NCBI GenBank assembly: GCA_050954885.1
Contig: JBPBPI010000214.1
Location: 1 to 8,276, forward strand
DNA: 8,276 nt
Reading direction: 5' to 3'
Source: JBPBPI01 sp050954885
Lineage (GTDB): Bacteria > Pseudomonadota > Alphaproteobacteria > Caedimonadales > Caedimonadaceae
Both the position numbers and the translations under genes were made by a program. Each line of letters opens with the position of its first letter. The stretch's first letter is position 1. Below are positions 1-7,018 of this stretch, piece by piece. A model generated the notes under the pieces. That model saw only the letters and a program-made list of their open reading frames with translations. It did no database searches and had not been told where the DNA came from.

Positions 1-53
1 GACAAATACTCAACAACACGAGACCGTAAATCTGTACTATATCCGTAACTCAT
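1..53 (-). CDS. IS630-family transposase, N-terminal part (runs off the window)
   Basis: Reading the minus strand from the ATG at 53-51 gives MSYGYSTDLRSRVVEYL. This is the typical start of IS630-family transposases (M-S-x-x-Y-S-x-D-L-R-x-R-V-V), which carry an N-terminal helix-turn-helix that binds the element ends. A purine-rich AGGG stands just before the ATG. Only 17 codons are visible and the catalytic DDE part lies outside the window. The family call rests on this short but characteristic block, so completeness cannot be judged. Confidence 0.72.
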   Translation of the reverse strand, partial: MSYGYSTDLRSRVVEYL

Positions 54-80
54 CCCTATTTATAACATTGAGTAATTATA
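1..80 (-). mobile_element. Terminus of an IS630-type element inserted in an ISAs1 transposase gene
   Basis: The 5' end of an IS630-type transposase gene (53 to 1, minus strand) is followed within about 27 bp by an abrupt change to ISAs1 transposase coding sequence on the plus strand. The junction lies in TATA at 79-82, which suits an element that duplicates a TA target. The exact boundary (78-82) is estimated, because the other end and the second TA copy are outside the window. ISAs1 coding has a stop (TAA, 73-75) as soon as it is read back into this segment. Confidence 0.6.
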
Positions 81-81
81 T

Positions 82-429
82 ATGCAATCAGCTATAGCGG
101 TTGAAAGTATTCGTTCCACCAAACGCACGCCTGTGACTTCCCAATGGCGGTATTATCTGTCAAGCCACAACGTAGATCATCCAAAACTGGCGCAATACAT
201 TCGTCATCATTGGGGCATTGAAAATAAACTGCATTGGGTCCTTGATGTTCAACTCAAAGAAGATGATGATCAAAAGACCGAGCGTCGCAGTGCCAAAGCT
301 TTTGCCACTTTAAGACGCATTGCTCTCAACATTGTCAAAGTGAAGGATCAAACCCCAAAACGCTCGACACGTCGCAAGATGTTAAGGGCTTCTTGGTGTG
401 AAGACAGCCTTTTAAAATTATTGCTTTAG
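82..429 (+). pseudogene. ISAs1-family transposase, C-terminal remnant
   Basis: This 115-residue fragment matches the C-terminal third of ISAs1-family (H-repeat type) transposases. The signature is RYYLSS, then IRHHWGIENKLHWVLDV (about residues 40-56), a following acidic EDDD, the LRRIALNIVK helix, a basic stretch and the terminal SLLKLLL. Full-length members have roughly 350-380 residues, so more than 200 N-terminal residues are missing. The ATG at 82 is only the first in-frame Met after the junction, not a native start, and family members continue upstream of AIAVES. An IS630-type element interrupts the gene here. No ribosome binding site precedes it, so it is probably not translated. Confidence 0.85.
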
Positions 430-640
430 CCCTTAACAAACCTACTTGGTCTCTCACAAAAATAAAGATTTGATAGCCGTCATGGTGTCTTTATGTCGTA
501 AAGACATGATTTTATCGCTTAAGAACCTGAAACTAAGATCTCATAAACTCAAATGGTTCTCGTCAATCATAAAAAGTTCATGACCATCCCTCATCTGCCC
601 TTCTGAAAATCAAACTCTCTCAATTTAATCTTACTCATTT
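430..640. other. Non-coding 3' part of the ISAs1 element
   Basis: I see no credible gene here. The one clear structure is a perfect 8-bp hairpin, TGTCTTTA / TAAAGACA (486-493 with 499-506, loop 494-498). It lies about 60 bp after the transposase stop and is followed by a short T-rich run, so it could be a weak terminator of the transposase gene. The rest has no recognisable repeat or promoter. Confidence 0.35.
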
Positions 641-1725
641 TTCTCATGCAAAAGCCCTGGGTATGTCCCCACCATCACCCCTTGGCCATATTGATTGCTT
701 TGATTGCCATAATTGCGGCGTAAGGCACCGGCTTCAAAAGAATAATCTTGAAGACCCATCTTTAAAAGATCTTGATTGACATAATAAGGAATCACCACTT
801 CTTGGCGCCTGCCTAAAATATCTTTTGTAACCACTGTTACATTCCCTTGACCGTTAACCACAGGTAAATCGTTGATACCGAAAGGCCCTCGGTCAACTTG
901 CTTGCTTAATTGTAAGGCATCGTTAACAAAAATATCTAAATTTGAGGGGACGGCAGATTCACCTTTGATCGAAGGTGTGGGAAAGGTCAAAAAATTAGAT
1001 TGAAAGGTATAGTCGGTAGCCCATTGGATTCCCGCAAATCGCGCCGATCCGCCCCAATCATCGGACCTTGAAATTGAATCGCCAAATCGCCATGATGCAT
1101 GATGTTCAGGCTGATCGTAAGTCCAGTTGGTATCCAACCGAGTCAATTGTTGTTGACGATTATTTTTATAGATTATACCACTGGTTGATCCATACCCTTT
1201 AGAGTTAAAATGCACTAATTCACTAAGACCACTTAATCCTTGCATGTTCATTCCTTGAATGCTTTGCGTACTCATATCATAGTTAATATAAGAGCCTGCT
1301 TCGTTCATACCTAAAGATGCTTTTGATATATTTTGCAAACCATTAACTTTGTTTTCATTAAATTTATCAGCAGGAATCGTAAGCCATAACTTTTGTTGTT
1401 GAAGATCTATCTTTGATTGAATCCAATCAATTTCATGAAGAGAAATATACTCATTTTTTATGGATAAAGAATCAATTTTAATGCCGTGTTCTTTCAGCGT
1501 TGCAGCCGGAATTGAGATATGCTGGTATGAATCAATATAGCTTAACGCAGGCTCATTTCCTTGTACTTGATTAATATTTATATCCAAAAAATAAGGCATT
1601 GACTCTGTCAAATGAGCTGCGAGATTCTCATCATGTCCCTTCACTTCATCGCTGAGAAGTGGCGGCATCAGTTGTAAGCTTGAAATTAGAAGCAAAAGAT
1701 GAATTTTGAGACTCTTGCGATACAT
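631..1725 (-). pseudogene. Outer-membrane fimbrial usher (CsuD/FimD-like), 3' end lost to an IS
   Basis: Ushers form the outer-membrane pore that receives chaperone-subunit complexes and assembles the pilus. I chose the ATG at 1725 (MYRKSLKIHLLLL, a signal peptide) because AAGGAC stands 5 nt before it. An ATG at 1782 lies further inside the chaperone gene. Visible parts are the signal peptide, a periplasmic N-terminal domain (FLDININQVQG onward), the first barrel strands, and the plug/middle domain ending near RRQEVVIPYYV. Next comes the conserved DYSFEAGALRRNYG before the rest of the barrel. Homology ends at GTY. The last nine residues (PGLLHEKNE) come from the ISAs1 end. About 355 of some 800 residues remain, so the pore cannot form. 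It overlaps the upstream chaperone gene by 80 nt. Confidence 0.88.
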
Positions 1726-2416
1726 CCAAAGTCCTTTTTTGGTTGTTAATATCGGCAACCAAGCGAAGTCCTTGGACCCCATTTGTTTGAGGAAGATTAA
1801 TCAAACTTTCTTGTTGTGGCAAAATGTATCGTGTAATTTCAATGGGTTGTTTTGTCACCCCAGGAATATGAACGCTTTTAAGATGTCCGTGTCTACGGCC
1901 AGAGTTTTTAAGTCGAAGTTGGCCCTGAGAAATTGATGCTTGAAAAACAGGTTCAACAGATGCGTCATTAAGAGGATGAACAAAAATGGGCATTGATATA
2001 TTTAACGTAAAATTGAGTCCTGTTTGAGTAACGTTATGGGATTCAAGATTTGGAATTTCAGTGATAAACAATCTATAAGCGTTTTCGTTATGATCATGCC
2101 TTGGAGCTTTTAAAGCAAGACGAATGACTTGAGATGAATTGGCATCAATGGTTGCAATGGGGGGCGCCATTAGAAGATCTTTGGTATCAACATAAAAATT
2201 TTCACCATTTTTTTGATGCCATTTTTTGACCTTTAAATGAACTGTCAAAGGATTTGAATCGTAATTTGTAATGATTAAAGTTTCAATTTTTTGATCTTTA
2301 TTAAAATTTATTTGAACAGGATTGATATTGAATGAGCCGGCTTGGCCTAACTGAATCGAAAAAAGTGTCAGTATTTTTAAAACAAAAAATTGCCAAATTT
2401 TTATTTTAAATAACAT
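1646..2416 (-). CDS. Periplasmic fimbrial chaperone (PapD/CsuC-like)
   Basis: This chaperone folds pilus subunits in the periplasm by donating a beta strand and hands them to the usher. The ATG at 2416 gives MLFKIKIWQFF..., a signal peptide ending near QAG. A TTG at 2422, overlapping the stop of the subunit gene (TTGA), would add two residues. The mature protein starts with FNINPVQINFNKDQKIETLIITNY, the first immunoglobulin-like domain. Its hallmark SQVIRLALKAP...NAYRLFITEIPN follows, then domain 2 (GLNFTLNISMPIFV to GLRLVADINN). A polar tail of about 25 residues after RTLDV overlaps the usher start. Length (about 256 residues) is normal for the family. It is intact, but its usher partner is broken. 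Confidence 0.88.
   Translation of the reverse strand: MLFKIKIWQFFVLKILTLFSIQLGQAGSFNINPVQINFNKDQKIETLIITNYDSNPLTVHLKVKKWHQKNGENFYVDTKDLLMAPPIATIDANSSQVIRLALKAPRHDHNENAYRLFITEIPNLESHNVTQTGLNFTLNISMPIFVHPLNDASVEPVFQASISQGQLRLKNSGRRHGHLKSVHIPGVTKQPIEITRYILPQQESLINLPQTNGVQGLRLVADINNQKRTLDVSQESQNSSFASNFKLTTDAATSQR
1731..1736 (-). promoter_or_regulatory. Ribosome binding site deciding the usher start
   Basis: The minus strand reads AAGGAC, 5 nt before ATG 1725. No comparable site precedes the in-frame ATG at 1782, so the shorter protein with an immediate signal peptide is preferred. Confidence 0.6.
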
Positions 2417-2418
2417 AT

Positions 2419-2949
2419 TCAATAACTTACTATCACATTAATGGTATCAGCGTAGACACCGCCTGCGGCATTAATGCCTGGATCAATCACACCGTAAACA
2501 GTATAAGTTTCTGGCAAACCTGTTGCCGTCTTATCAAGTGTGTCAACAGTATCTTGCATACCCCAATTTTTGGTACAATTAGCATCTTGACACAATTTAT
2601 AAGGTAGACTGTTGCTTCCAATTACACTGGTCATGGAACGTGTAGTGGTGGTTGCAGCTGTGCCACTTATAACACCCGTGCCAGCACTCAATTCAATATG
2701 AATGGGTGTTTTATTGGTACAAGTCACAACAAGGGTTGAATTTTGTGTATTTTTGGTGGGAGAAGAATATAAATACTGTGTAAAAGCAATAGATGTGGCT
2801 GTCACTGTACAAGCAATCGGTACAGCAGCTGTTACAAATATTGTGGCGGTGGCGGCTGGCTTTGTAGGAAGTATCGGCAACACATTTGTTGAATAACTTT
2901 TTTGATGAGCAAAGATGATAAATAAAATAGCCATAATAAAATTTTTCAT
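2419..2949 (-). CDS. Spore coat protein U-type pilus subunit (CsuA/B-like)
   Basis: This is a secreted structural subunit of archaic chaperone-usher pili. It has an N-terminal signal peptide (MKNFIMAILFIIFAHQKSYS), a Thr/Ala/Pro-rich linker, then an SCPU fold: ACTVTATSIAFTQY (about 46-59), LVVTCTNKTPIHIELSAGTG (73-92), LPYKLCQDANC and ETYTVYGVIDPG. It ends in the typical GGVYADTINVIVSY, the C-terminal strand. Cys47/Cys77 are the usual disulfide pair and Cys120/Cys125 may form a second. AGGAT lies 8 nt before the ATG. It is first in an operon with the chaperone, with overlapping stop and start. No second subunit or tip adhesin gene is visible. Confidence 0.85.
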   Translation of the reverse strand: MKNFIMAILFIIFAHQKSYSTNVLPILPTKPAATATIFVTAAVPIACTVTATSIAFTQYLYSSPTKNTQNSTLVVTCTNKTPIHIELSAGTGVISGTAATTTTRSMTSVIGSNSLPYKLCQDANCTKNWGMQDTVDTLDKTATGLPETYTVYGVIDPGINAAGGVYADTINVIVSY

Positions 2950-3049
2950 TGTCTCTAATCCTGTTTTAAAAAATTTTCTTTTCAGAAAATATCAATACAG
3001 GTGTAAGTCGATCATAAAATCCTTAAAAAAAGGTTACGAAACTTAAAAA

Positions 3050-3077
3050 ATTATATTCAACAAAAAAACAAAATCAA
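3050..3077 (-). promoter_or_regulatory. Sigma70-like promoter of the pilus operon
   Basis: On the minus strand TTGATT (3077-3072) and a perfect TATAAT (3055-3050) are 16 bp apart, about 100 nt upstream of the subunit gene ATG at 2949. This predicts a leader of roughly 90 nt. Confidence 0.5.
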
Positions 3078-3101
3078 TCATTATTTTTACTTGAAATTTT
3101 C

Positions 3102-3130
3102 TTGACTATTGTCTTAAATTTTACTAATTA
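3102..3130 (+). promoter_or_regulatory. Sigma70-like promoter of rsfS
   Basis: TTGACT (3102-3107) and TAATTA (3125-3130) are separated by 17 bp and lie about 50 nt before the rsfS start. It is back to back with the pilus promoter. Confidence 0.45.
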
Positions 3131-3166
3131 TCATTTAATTATTTTTATTAAATAAATCTTATACTT

Positions 3167-3173
3167 AAAGGAA
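3167..3173 (+). promoter_or_regulatory. Ribosome binding site supporting the TTG start of rsfS
   Basis: AAAGGAA precedes the TTG at 3179 by 5 nt. No in-frame ATG is available upstream of the conserved domain, which supports TTG initiation. Confidence 0.6.
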
Positions 3174-3178
3174 TTATT

Positions 3179-3559
3179 TTGACTCAACCAATAAAAGCAT
3201 CAGTCACAAAAATTGACGATGTAAAATTATCGCCCCAAGATATCATTAATTTTTTGGAAGATCATAAAACTGAAGATGCTGTTCTTATCGATTTAACAGG
3301 TAAATCATCCATGGCCGAGGCAATCATTGTGGCAAGCGGTCGTTCACAAAAACATATCAGCATCACAGCTGAATTGTTAAAAAGCTATATAAAGGAAAAA
3401 AGCAATTTCTCAGCCCTGATTGAAGGCCTTCACACATCTGATTGGGTTTTAATCGATGCCGGTTATATTATTATTCATCTCTTTAAACCTGAGACTCGAT
3501 CACTTTATAGCCTTGAAAAAATGTGGGGCGATAATGATTTGTTAAGGAAAAATAATTAA
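3179..3559 (+). CDS. rsfS: Ribosomal silencing factor RsfS (Iojap/DUF143 family)
   Basis: RsfS binds ribosomal protein L14 on the 50S subunit and blocks joining with 30S, lowering translation in starvation. The 126-residue product has the whole family core: AVLIDLTGKSSMAEAIIVASGRSQKHI (about 34-60), then LIEGLHTSDWVLIDAGYIIIHLFKPETRSLYSLEKMWGD (80-119). The DWVLIDAG...HLFKPE...YSLEKMW signature is diagnostic. It starts with TTG after a good ribosome binding site, so MTQPIKAS begins the protein. In many bacteria rsfS lies between nadD and rlmH; here it stands alone with its own promoter and converges on the chemoreceptor gene. It is complete. Confidence 0.93.
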   Translation: MTQPIKASVTKIDDVKLSPQDIINFLEDHKTEDAVLIDLTGKSSMAEAIIVASGRSQKHISITAELLKSYIKEKSNFSALIEGLHTSDWVLIDAGYIIIHLFKPETRSLYSLEKMWGDNDLLRKNN

Positions 3560-3578
3560 ACGTAAAGTTAAATAACTT

Positions 3579-3598
3579 AAAATTAACAGTTTAATTTT
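3579..3598. terminator. Probable bidirectional terminator between rsfS and the chemoreceptor gene
   Basis: AAAATTAA (3579-3586) pairs perfectly with TTAATTTT (3591-3598) around a 4-nt CAGT loop. T-rich sequence follows on the plus strand and A-to-T-rich sequence on the minus strand. It lies between two convergent genes 57 bp apart. The stem has only A-T pairs, so it is weak. An outer 9-bp inverted repeat, TTAAACGTA / TACGTTTAA (3556-3564 and 3620-3628), covers both stop regions and could extend the structure. Confidence 0.4.
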
Positions 3599-3616
3599 TA
3601 TCAATTGAAATCGTTA

Positions 3617-5314
3617 TCATACGTTTAAAAGTTTCTTTATACTGGTAGAAATCTGACCAACAGCACGAGAAGTTTTCTGTGTATCTTCTGATATTTTTTT
3701 TATCAAAGTATTCTGACTTCTCATTGCGGTTGCCACATTTGTAACAATATCATTAACTGATTGAGCTGATATTGAAATATCTTTAATACCATCGGCTACA
3801 TTATAAGATGTAGTATGCATCGTTGTGATTTCTTTTGCTATATCGCTTGTTGCATTGGCTGTTTGTAAAGCAAGAGCTTTAATTTCTGCAGCCACAACTG
3901 CAAATCCTTTTCCCAAATTACCTGCTTTGGCAGCTTCAATGGATGCATTTAAAGCAAGTAAGTTAACTTGACTTGCAATCTTATTAATGAGGTTAAGCAC
4001 TTTTTCCATAGATGTCATACTGGTGACAAATTTTAATGCCATTGCATTAGATAGCGTTGTTTTTTCTAAAATACTATGAGTCGCCTCTTCGGTCCTTATC
4101 ATATTTTTATTAATTTCCTGAATTAAACAAACCGTTTCTTCTATTGTTATTTTCACACTTTCAACAACATCAAAATTTGTTTGTTCTGCTAAATTAGCCG
4201 TATGAATAAGCTCGGTAATATCAGTGGCAAATTTCACAACTTTAAATGGTTTGCCATTAAGATCAAAAATTGGATTGTAAGAGGCTTGAATCCAAACTTC
4301 CTTATTATCTTTACCAATTCTTTTATAAACTTTTACATCAAATATACCATCACGTAATTTCTTCCAAAATTTGCTGTACTCTAAGCTTTCGCTTTCGCTT
4401 TTTTCTACAAACATTGAATGATGTTTATTTTGAATTTCTGGAAGTGAATAACCAAAAATATTCAAAAAGTTATCATTAGTCGTGATAATATTGCCATCAA
4501 GATTAAATTCAACAATAGCTTGCGCTTTGCTAATGGCGTTTAACTGTCCTGCTGTATTGGCTGATTCTAATTTTTGTTTTGTCACATCTGTTGCAAATTT
4601 GACAACTTTAAGCACGCGTCCTGTTGGATCCAAAATGGGATTATAAGATGCCTGAATCCAAACTTCTTTATTGTCTTTTCCAAGCCTTTTAAATTCACCT
4701 GTTTTATAATGACCCTTATGAAGTTGTTGCCAAAAATTAAAATACTCTTCACTTTTGGCATAGTCAGGATTTACAAATATTCGATGAGGTTGTCCTTTAA
4801 TTTCATCAAGAGTGTAATCAAATATATCAAGAAAATTTTGATTCGCGTCAATTATTTTACCATCAAGGGTAAAAGAGATAATTGCTTGGGCTTTATTAAT
4901 GGCTAAAATTTGACTTTTATATTCAGCATTTTGTAAAGTGCGTTGTGTGATATCAGTTGCAATTTCAGTAATGCTAAATACTTGTCCACAATCATCAAAT
5001 AATGGATTGTAAGAGGCTTGAATCCAAAGCTCTTTGCTATCTTTGCCATAACATTTGTATTCATCTGCTTCAAAATGTCCCTTGGATAAATTTTTCCAAA
5101 ACTGTATGTATTCTTGACTTTGAGCATATTCAGGATCAACAAACATACGATGGTGTTGCTCTTTTATTTCATCAATCCGATACCCAAATATATTAAGAAA
5201 ATTTTGATTGGCATCAATTATTTTTCCATTGGGTAAAAAGCGAATGATCGCATATGCTTGATGAAGAGCTTTACCATTTTGTTCCAGATACTGTAAGCGC
5301 AAATTCTTAAACAT
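3617..5314 (-). CDS. Soluble methyl-accepting chemotaxis protein with three PAS domains
   Basis: This 565-residue cytoplasmic receptor has no signal peptide or membrane segment. Three PAS/PAC units follow each other, each with GKIIDANQNFLNIFGY-like and ELWIQASYNP...ATDIT blocks. The GxI blocks begin at about residues 30, 152 and 274, an exact 122-residue period. A coiled signalling domain fills about 375-565, with the conserved hairpin tip NLLALNASIEAAKAGNLGKGFAVVAAEIKALA (451-482), the site that contacts CheA/CheW. The layout recalls BdlA of Pseudomonas, which has two PAS domains and acts in biofilm dispersion. The ligand is unknown: PAS domains may bind heme or FAD, and I see no decisive cofactor residue. 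The ATG at 5314 has only a weak AAGAAAG upstream. No che genes are in view. Confidence 0.92.
   Translation of the reverse strand: MFKNLRLQYLEQNGKALHQAYAIIRFLPNGKIIDANQNFLNIFGYRIDEIKEQHHRMFVDPEYAQSQEYIQFWKNLSKGHFEADEYKCYGKDSKELWIQASYNPLFDDCGQVFSITEIATDITQRTLQNAEYKSQILAINKAQAIISFTLDGKIIDANQNFLDIFDYTLDEIKGQPHRIFVNPDYAKSEEYFNFWQQLHKGHYKTGEFKRLGKDNKEVWIQASYNPILDPTGRVLKVVKFATDVTKQKLESANTAGQLNAISKAQAIVEFNLDGNIITTNDNFLNIFGYSLPEIQNKHHSMFVEKSESESLEYSKFWKKLRDGIFDVKVYKRIGKDNKEVWIQASYNPIFDLNGKPFKVVKFATDITELIHTANLAEQTNFDVVESVKITIEETVCLIQEINKNMIRTEEATHSILEKTTLSNAMALKFVTSMTSMEKVLNLINKIASQVNLLALNASIEAAKAGNLGKGFAVVAAEIKALALQTANATSDIAKEITTMHTTSYNVADGIKDISISAQSVNDIVTNVATAMRSQNTLIKKISEDTQKTSRAVGQISTSIKKLLNV
3944..5250 (-). 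repeat. Three tandem 366-bp PAS-coding repeats
   Basis: The same stretch, encoding WIQASYNP, recurs at about 4272, 4638 and 5004 with nearly identical bases (GGATTGTAAG, GGATTATAAG, GGATTGTAAG). The spacing is exactly 366 bp, equal to 122 codons. The repeats occupy about 4195-5250; the outer limits given are approximate. This indicates internal tandem duplication with copies still similar in DNA. Confidence 0.65.
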
Positions 5315-5561
5315 CTAGTCACTTTCTTAGAAGATGTTAAAAATATTAATTTTGAATTAGATTTATGAATTTTTTATGAAATAATTTAGCGATTTGCTCT
5401 CGAAAAGGAAATATAAATTTTTCAATTTCAAATTCTGCTTTCCGCTTATCTACCTTTAAGTTTTCGTCTGCCCTCTTCTTTCGCAAATTGTATAATTTTA
5501 TCTTTTTGCAGATCAGACGAAAGGATCATTAGAACACCAAATCATGAGAGAAATATAGAAT
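5315..5561. other. Intergenic region upstream of the chemoreceptor gene
   Basis: It must hold the chemoreceptor promoter, but I see no convincing -35/-10 pair; a weak TTCATA-N15-TAATAT lies near the gene. On the minus strand a 27-codon reading frame (5529-5446) and an overlapping 59-codon open frame (5525-5346), both rich in Lys and Glu, are present without ribosome binding sites. I do not call either a gene. Confidence 0.3.
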
Positions 5562-6614
5562 TTAAGATGCTGCTTTTGTCAGCGGCAAAGACCCGTTTGT
5601 TTGTCTCTTTTGAATGACTTGACAAGCTTGGGTTACCAATTCATTTAAAATTTCAGCAACTGTTTCTTCGCGTTCAACAAAACCAACGCTTTGTCCCGCC
5701 ATCAGTGAGCCTTTTTCAATGTCACCCTCCATCACTGCTTTGCGTAAAGATCCGGCCCAATAATGTTCAATCTTCAATTGTGCTTCTTTCAAACTTTCTT
5801 CACCGCGGTCAACACAATCGATCATTTGATGTTGAAATTCAACAAAAAGTCGACTGCCTTCGTTAGCAATGGCTCTGACTGGGATGACTGGAAAGCGCGT
5901 ATCTAATTGAGGAGATACGGTAGCATCTCGGGCAGCCGCTTGAATGAAGGCTTGTTTAAATCGTGGATGGGCACGTGATTCCTTGGCACAGACAAATCTT
6001 GTCCCCAACTGACAACCGGCGGCACCCATTTCCAGGAACGACAACATCATCTCGCCTCGGCCAATGCCACCGGCTACAAACACTGGAACATCTTGAATAT
6101 GGGGCAAAATTTCTTGAGCCAAAATATTGGTTGATACAGGTCCAATATGGCCCCCTGCCTCATGTCCTTCGATAATCAAGGCATCGACGCCACGTTTAAT
6201 CAAACGTTTGGCAATGGATAAAGCTGGTGCAAAGCAAATTGTCTTAAGATCTGCTTTATTTAATTTATCAATGGCTTCTTCTGAAGGAAGGCCGCCGGCT
6301 AAAATCACATGAGTGACCGATGTCTCAATACAAACGTCAATGAGATCGAGTAGCAAAGGATGCAATGTGATTAAATTGATTCCAAAAGGTTTTTTGGTAA
6401 ATTGCTGGGTCAATTGAATTTCTTGTCGCAACAGATCAGGTGTCATCGATCCACAAGCAAGAACCCCAAATCCATTAGCATTTGAAATAGCAGATACCAA
6501 ATGATGATCGGAAACCCAGGTCATGGCACCACACAAAATAGGAATATCAACCCCTAAAAATTTTTGTCCCTGCTGCCATAAATCAATCAAATAGCTATGG
6601 ACATTTATTACCAT
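5562..6614 (-). CDS. Nitronate monooxygenase / FabK-like FMN flavoprotein
   Basis: This is a TIM-barrel FMN enzyme of the 2-nitropropane dioxygenase family. Members oxidise alkyl nitronates, or act as enoyl-ACP reductase II (FabK). The 350-residue product has DIPILCGAMTWVSDHHLVSAISNANGFGVL (23-52), PFGINLITLHP (76-86) and HVILAGGLP. The phosphate/active-site block IIEGHEAGGHIGPVS follows (147-161, with the conserved His156). Next come VPVFVAGGIGRGE (176-188) and GCQLGTRFVCAKES (200-213). The long C-terminal part (HYWAGSLRKAVMEGD...GSLMAGQSVGFV) is typical of a nitronate monooxygenase group I associate with alphaproteobacteria. The true substrate cannot be told from sequence. Start ATG 6614 has AGAGAG about 11 nt upstream. 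It is complete, in a single-gene unit. Confidence 0.9.
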   Translation of the reverse strand: MVINVHSYLIDLWQQGQKFLGVDIPILCGAMTWVSDHHLVSAISNANGFGVLACGSMTPDLLRQEIQLTQQFTKKPFGINLITLHPLLLDLIDVCIETSVTHVILAGGLPSEEAIDKLNKADLKTICFAPALSIAKRLIKRGVDALIIEGHEAGGHIGPVSTNILAQEILPHIQDVPVFVAGGIGRGEMMLSFLEMGAAGCQLGTRFVCAKESRAHPRFKQAFIQAAARDATVSPQLDTRFPVIPVRAIANEGSRLFVEFQHQMIDCVDRGEESLKEAQLKIEHYWAGSLRKAVMEGDIEKGSLMAGQSVGFVEREETVAEILNELVTQACQVIQKRQTNGSLPLTKAAS

Positions 6615-6989
6615 TGCATAAACTCTCTCTGAAGTTCTTCGATCACATGTTTAAAATTTTATAGTCTGCAATCACAACCTATTAAAAATTGAAAATTTTT
6701 TGTTAAAACTTAAATATTTTAACTTTCATCTTTAGATTTTATATCTTATTTTTACAGCCAATCCTATATCTTTATATTTTATCTATGAACTGCTGACAAA
6801 AAATGAGAGGCAAGATTGATACACTGCTTATCTGATATCAGTTTTCTTAACTTCTTATAAAAATGAAGGCAAAAATTAAAGTATTTTAATTTTGAATTTG
6901 TTGCATTTTGAAAAAAGGTACATACTAGAATAAATAATAAAAAAGTTTGTCTTAAAACAGGGACAAAATGATGGCTGGCTCTCTATTAA
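6615..6989. other. 375-bp AT-rich divergent intergenic region
   Basis: It separates the flavoenzyme gene (minus) from the broken sensor gene (plus) and must carry both promoters. On the minus strand a TATAAA (6663-6658) lies about 45 nt before the flavoenzyme ATG. On the plus strand TTGCAT (6901-6906) and TAGAAT (6926-6931) are 19 bp apart. There are two inverted repeats: GTTAAAA/TTTTAAC (6702-6708 and 6717-6723) and the 10-bp palindrome CTGATATCAG (6832-6841). I see no gene or RNA. Confidence 0.35.
6901..6931 (+). promoter_or_regulatory. Possible promoter of the ethylene-receptor-like sensor gene
   Basis: TTGCAT and TAGAAT are separated by 19 bp, longer than ideal, about 60 nt before the ATG at 6990. 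This is a weak candidate judged only by consensus. Confidence 0.25.
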
Positions 6990-7018
6990 ATGTTGAATGC
7001 AATTGTCGACTTTTTTAA
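6968..7018 (+). other. Short overlapping reading frame at the sensor gene start
   Basis: ATG ATG at 6968 follows CAGGGACAAA, a better ribosome binding site than any before the sensor ATG at 6990. It encodes 16 residues (MMAGSLLNVECNCRLF) in another frame and ends at TAA 7016-7018, inside the sensor gene. It could be a leader peptide coupling translation, or chance. Confidence 0.25.

Larger units (their letters stand above)
81..659 (+). mobile_element. ISAs1-family element, right part, with its end at about 659
   Basis: The segment includes the ISAs1 transposase C-terminus and a non-coding 3' stretch. It ends in CATGCAAAAGCCCTG (645-659), which resembles the ISAs1/H-repeat terminal repeat pattern (an element end reading CAGGGC inward with a CATGA block). 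Immediately beyond 659 the minus strand becomes clean usher coding sequence, and usher homology stops exactly here. The 3' non-coding part, about 230 bp, is longer than usual for the family. The target duplication cannot be checked because the left end is outside the window. Confidence 0.65.

Noticed and set aside
1706..1936. 76-codon plus-strand frame opposite the chaperone gene
   Set aside because: It lies antisense to well-supported chaperone and usher coding sequence and has no recognisable domain.
4270..5196. Plus-strand and alternative minus-strand frames of 64-110 codons within the chemoreceptor gene
   Set aside because: They are shadows of the repeated PAS coding sequence; two of them share the same start (MDCKRLESK) only because the repeats do.
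5346..5529. Two overlapping Lys/Glu-rich reading frames on the minus strand (27 and 59 codons), possibly a frameshifted small gene
   Set aside because: No ribosome binding site, no recognised family, AT-rich intergenic setting; a faint likeness to small basic alphaproteobacterial proteins is too weak to claim.
6702..6841. Inverted repeats GTTAAAA/TTTTAAC and CTGATATCAG as operators or an RNA element
   Set aside because: Short A-T-rich palindromes are expected by chance in such DNA; no second copy or conserved pattern was found.
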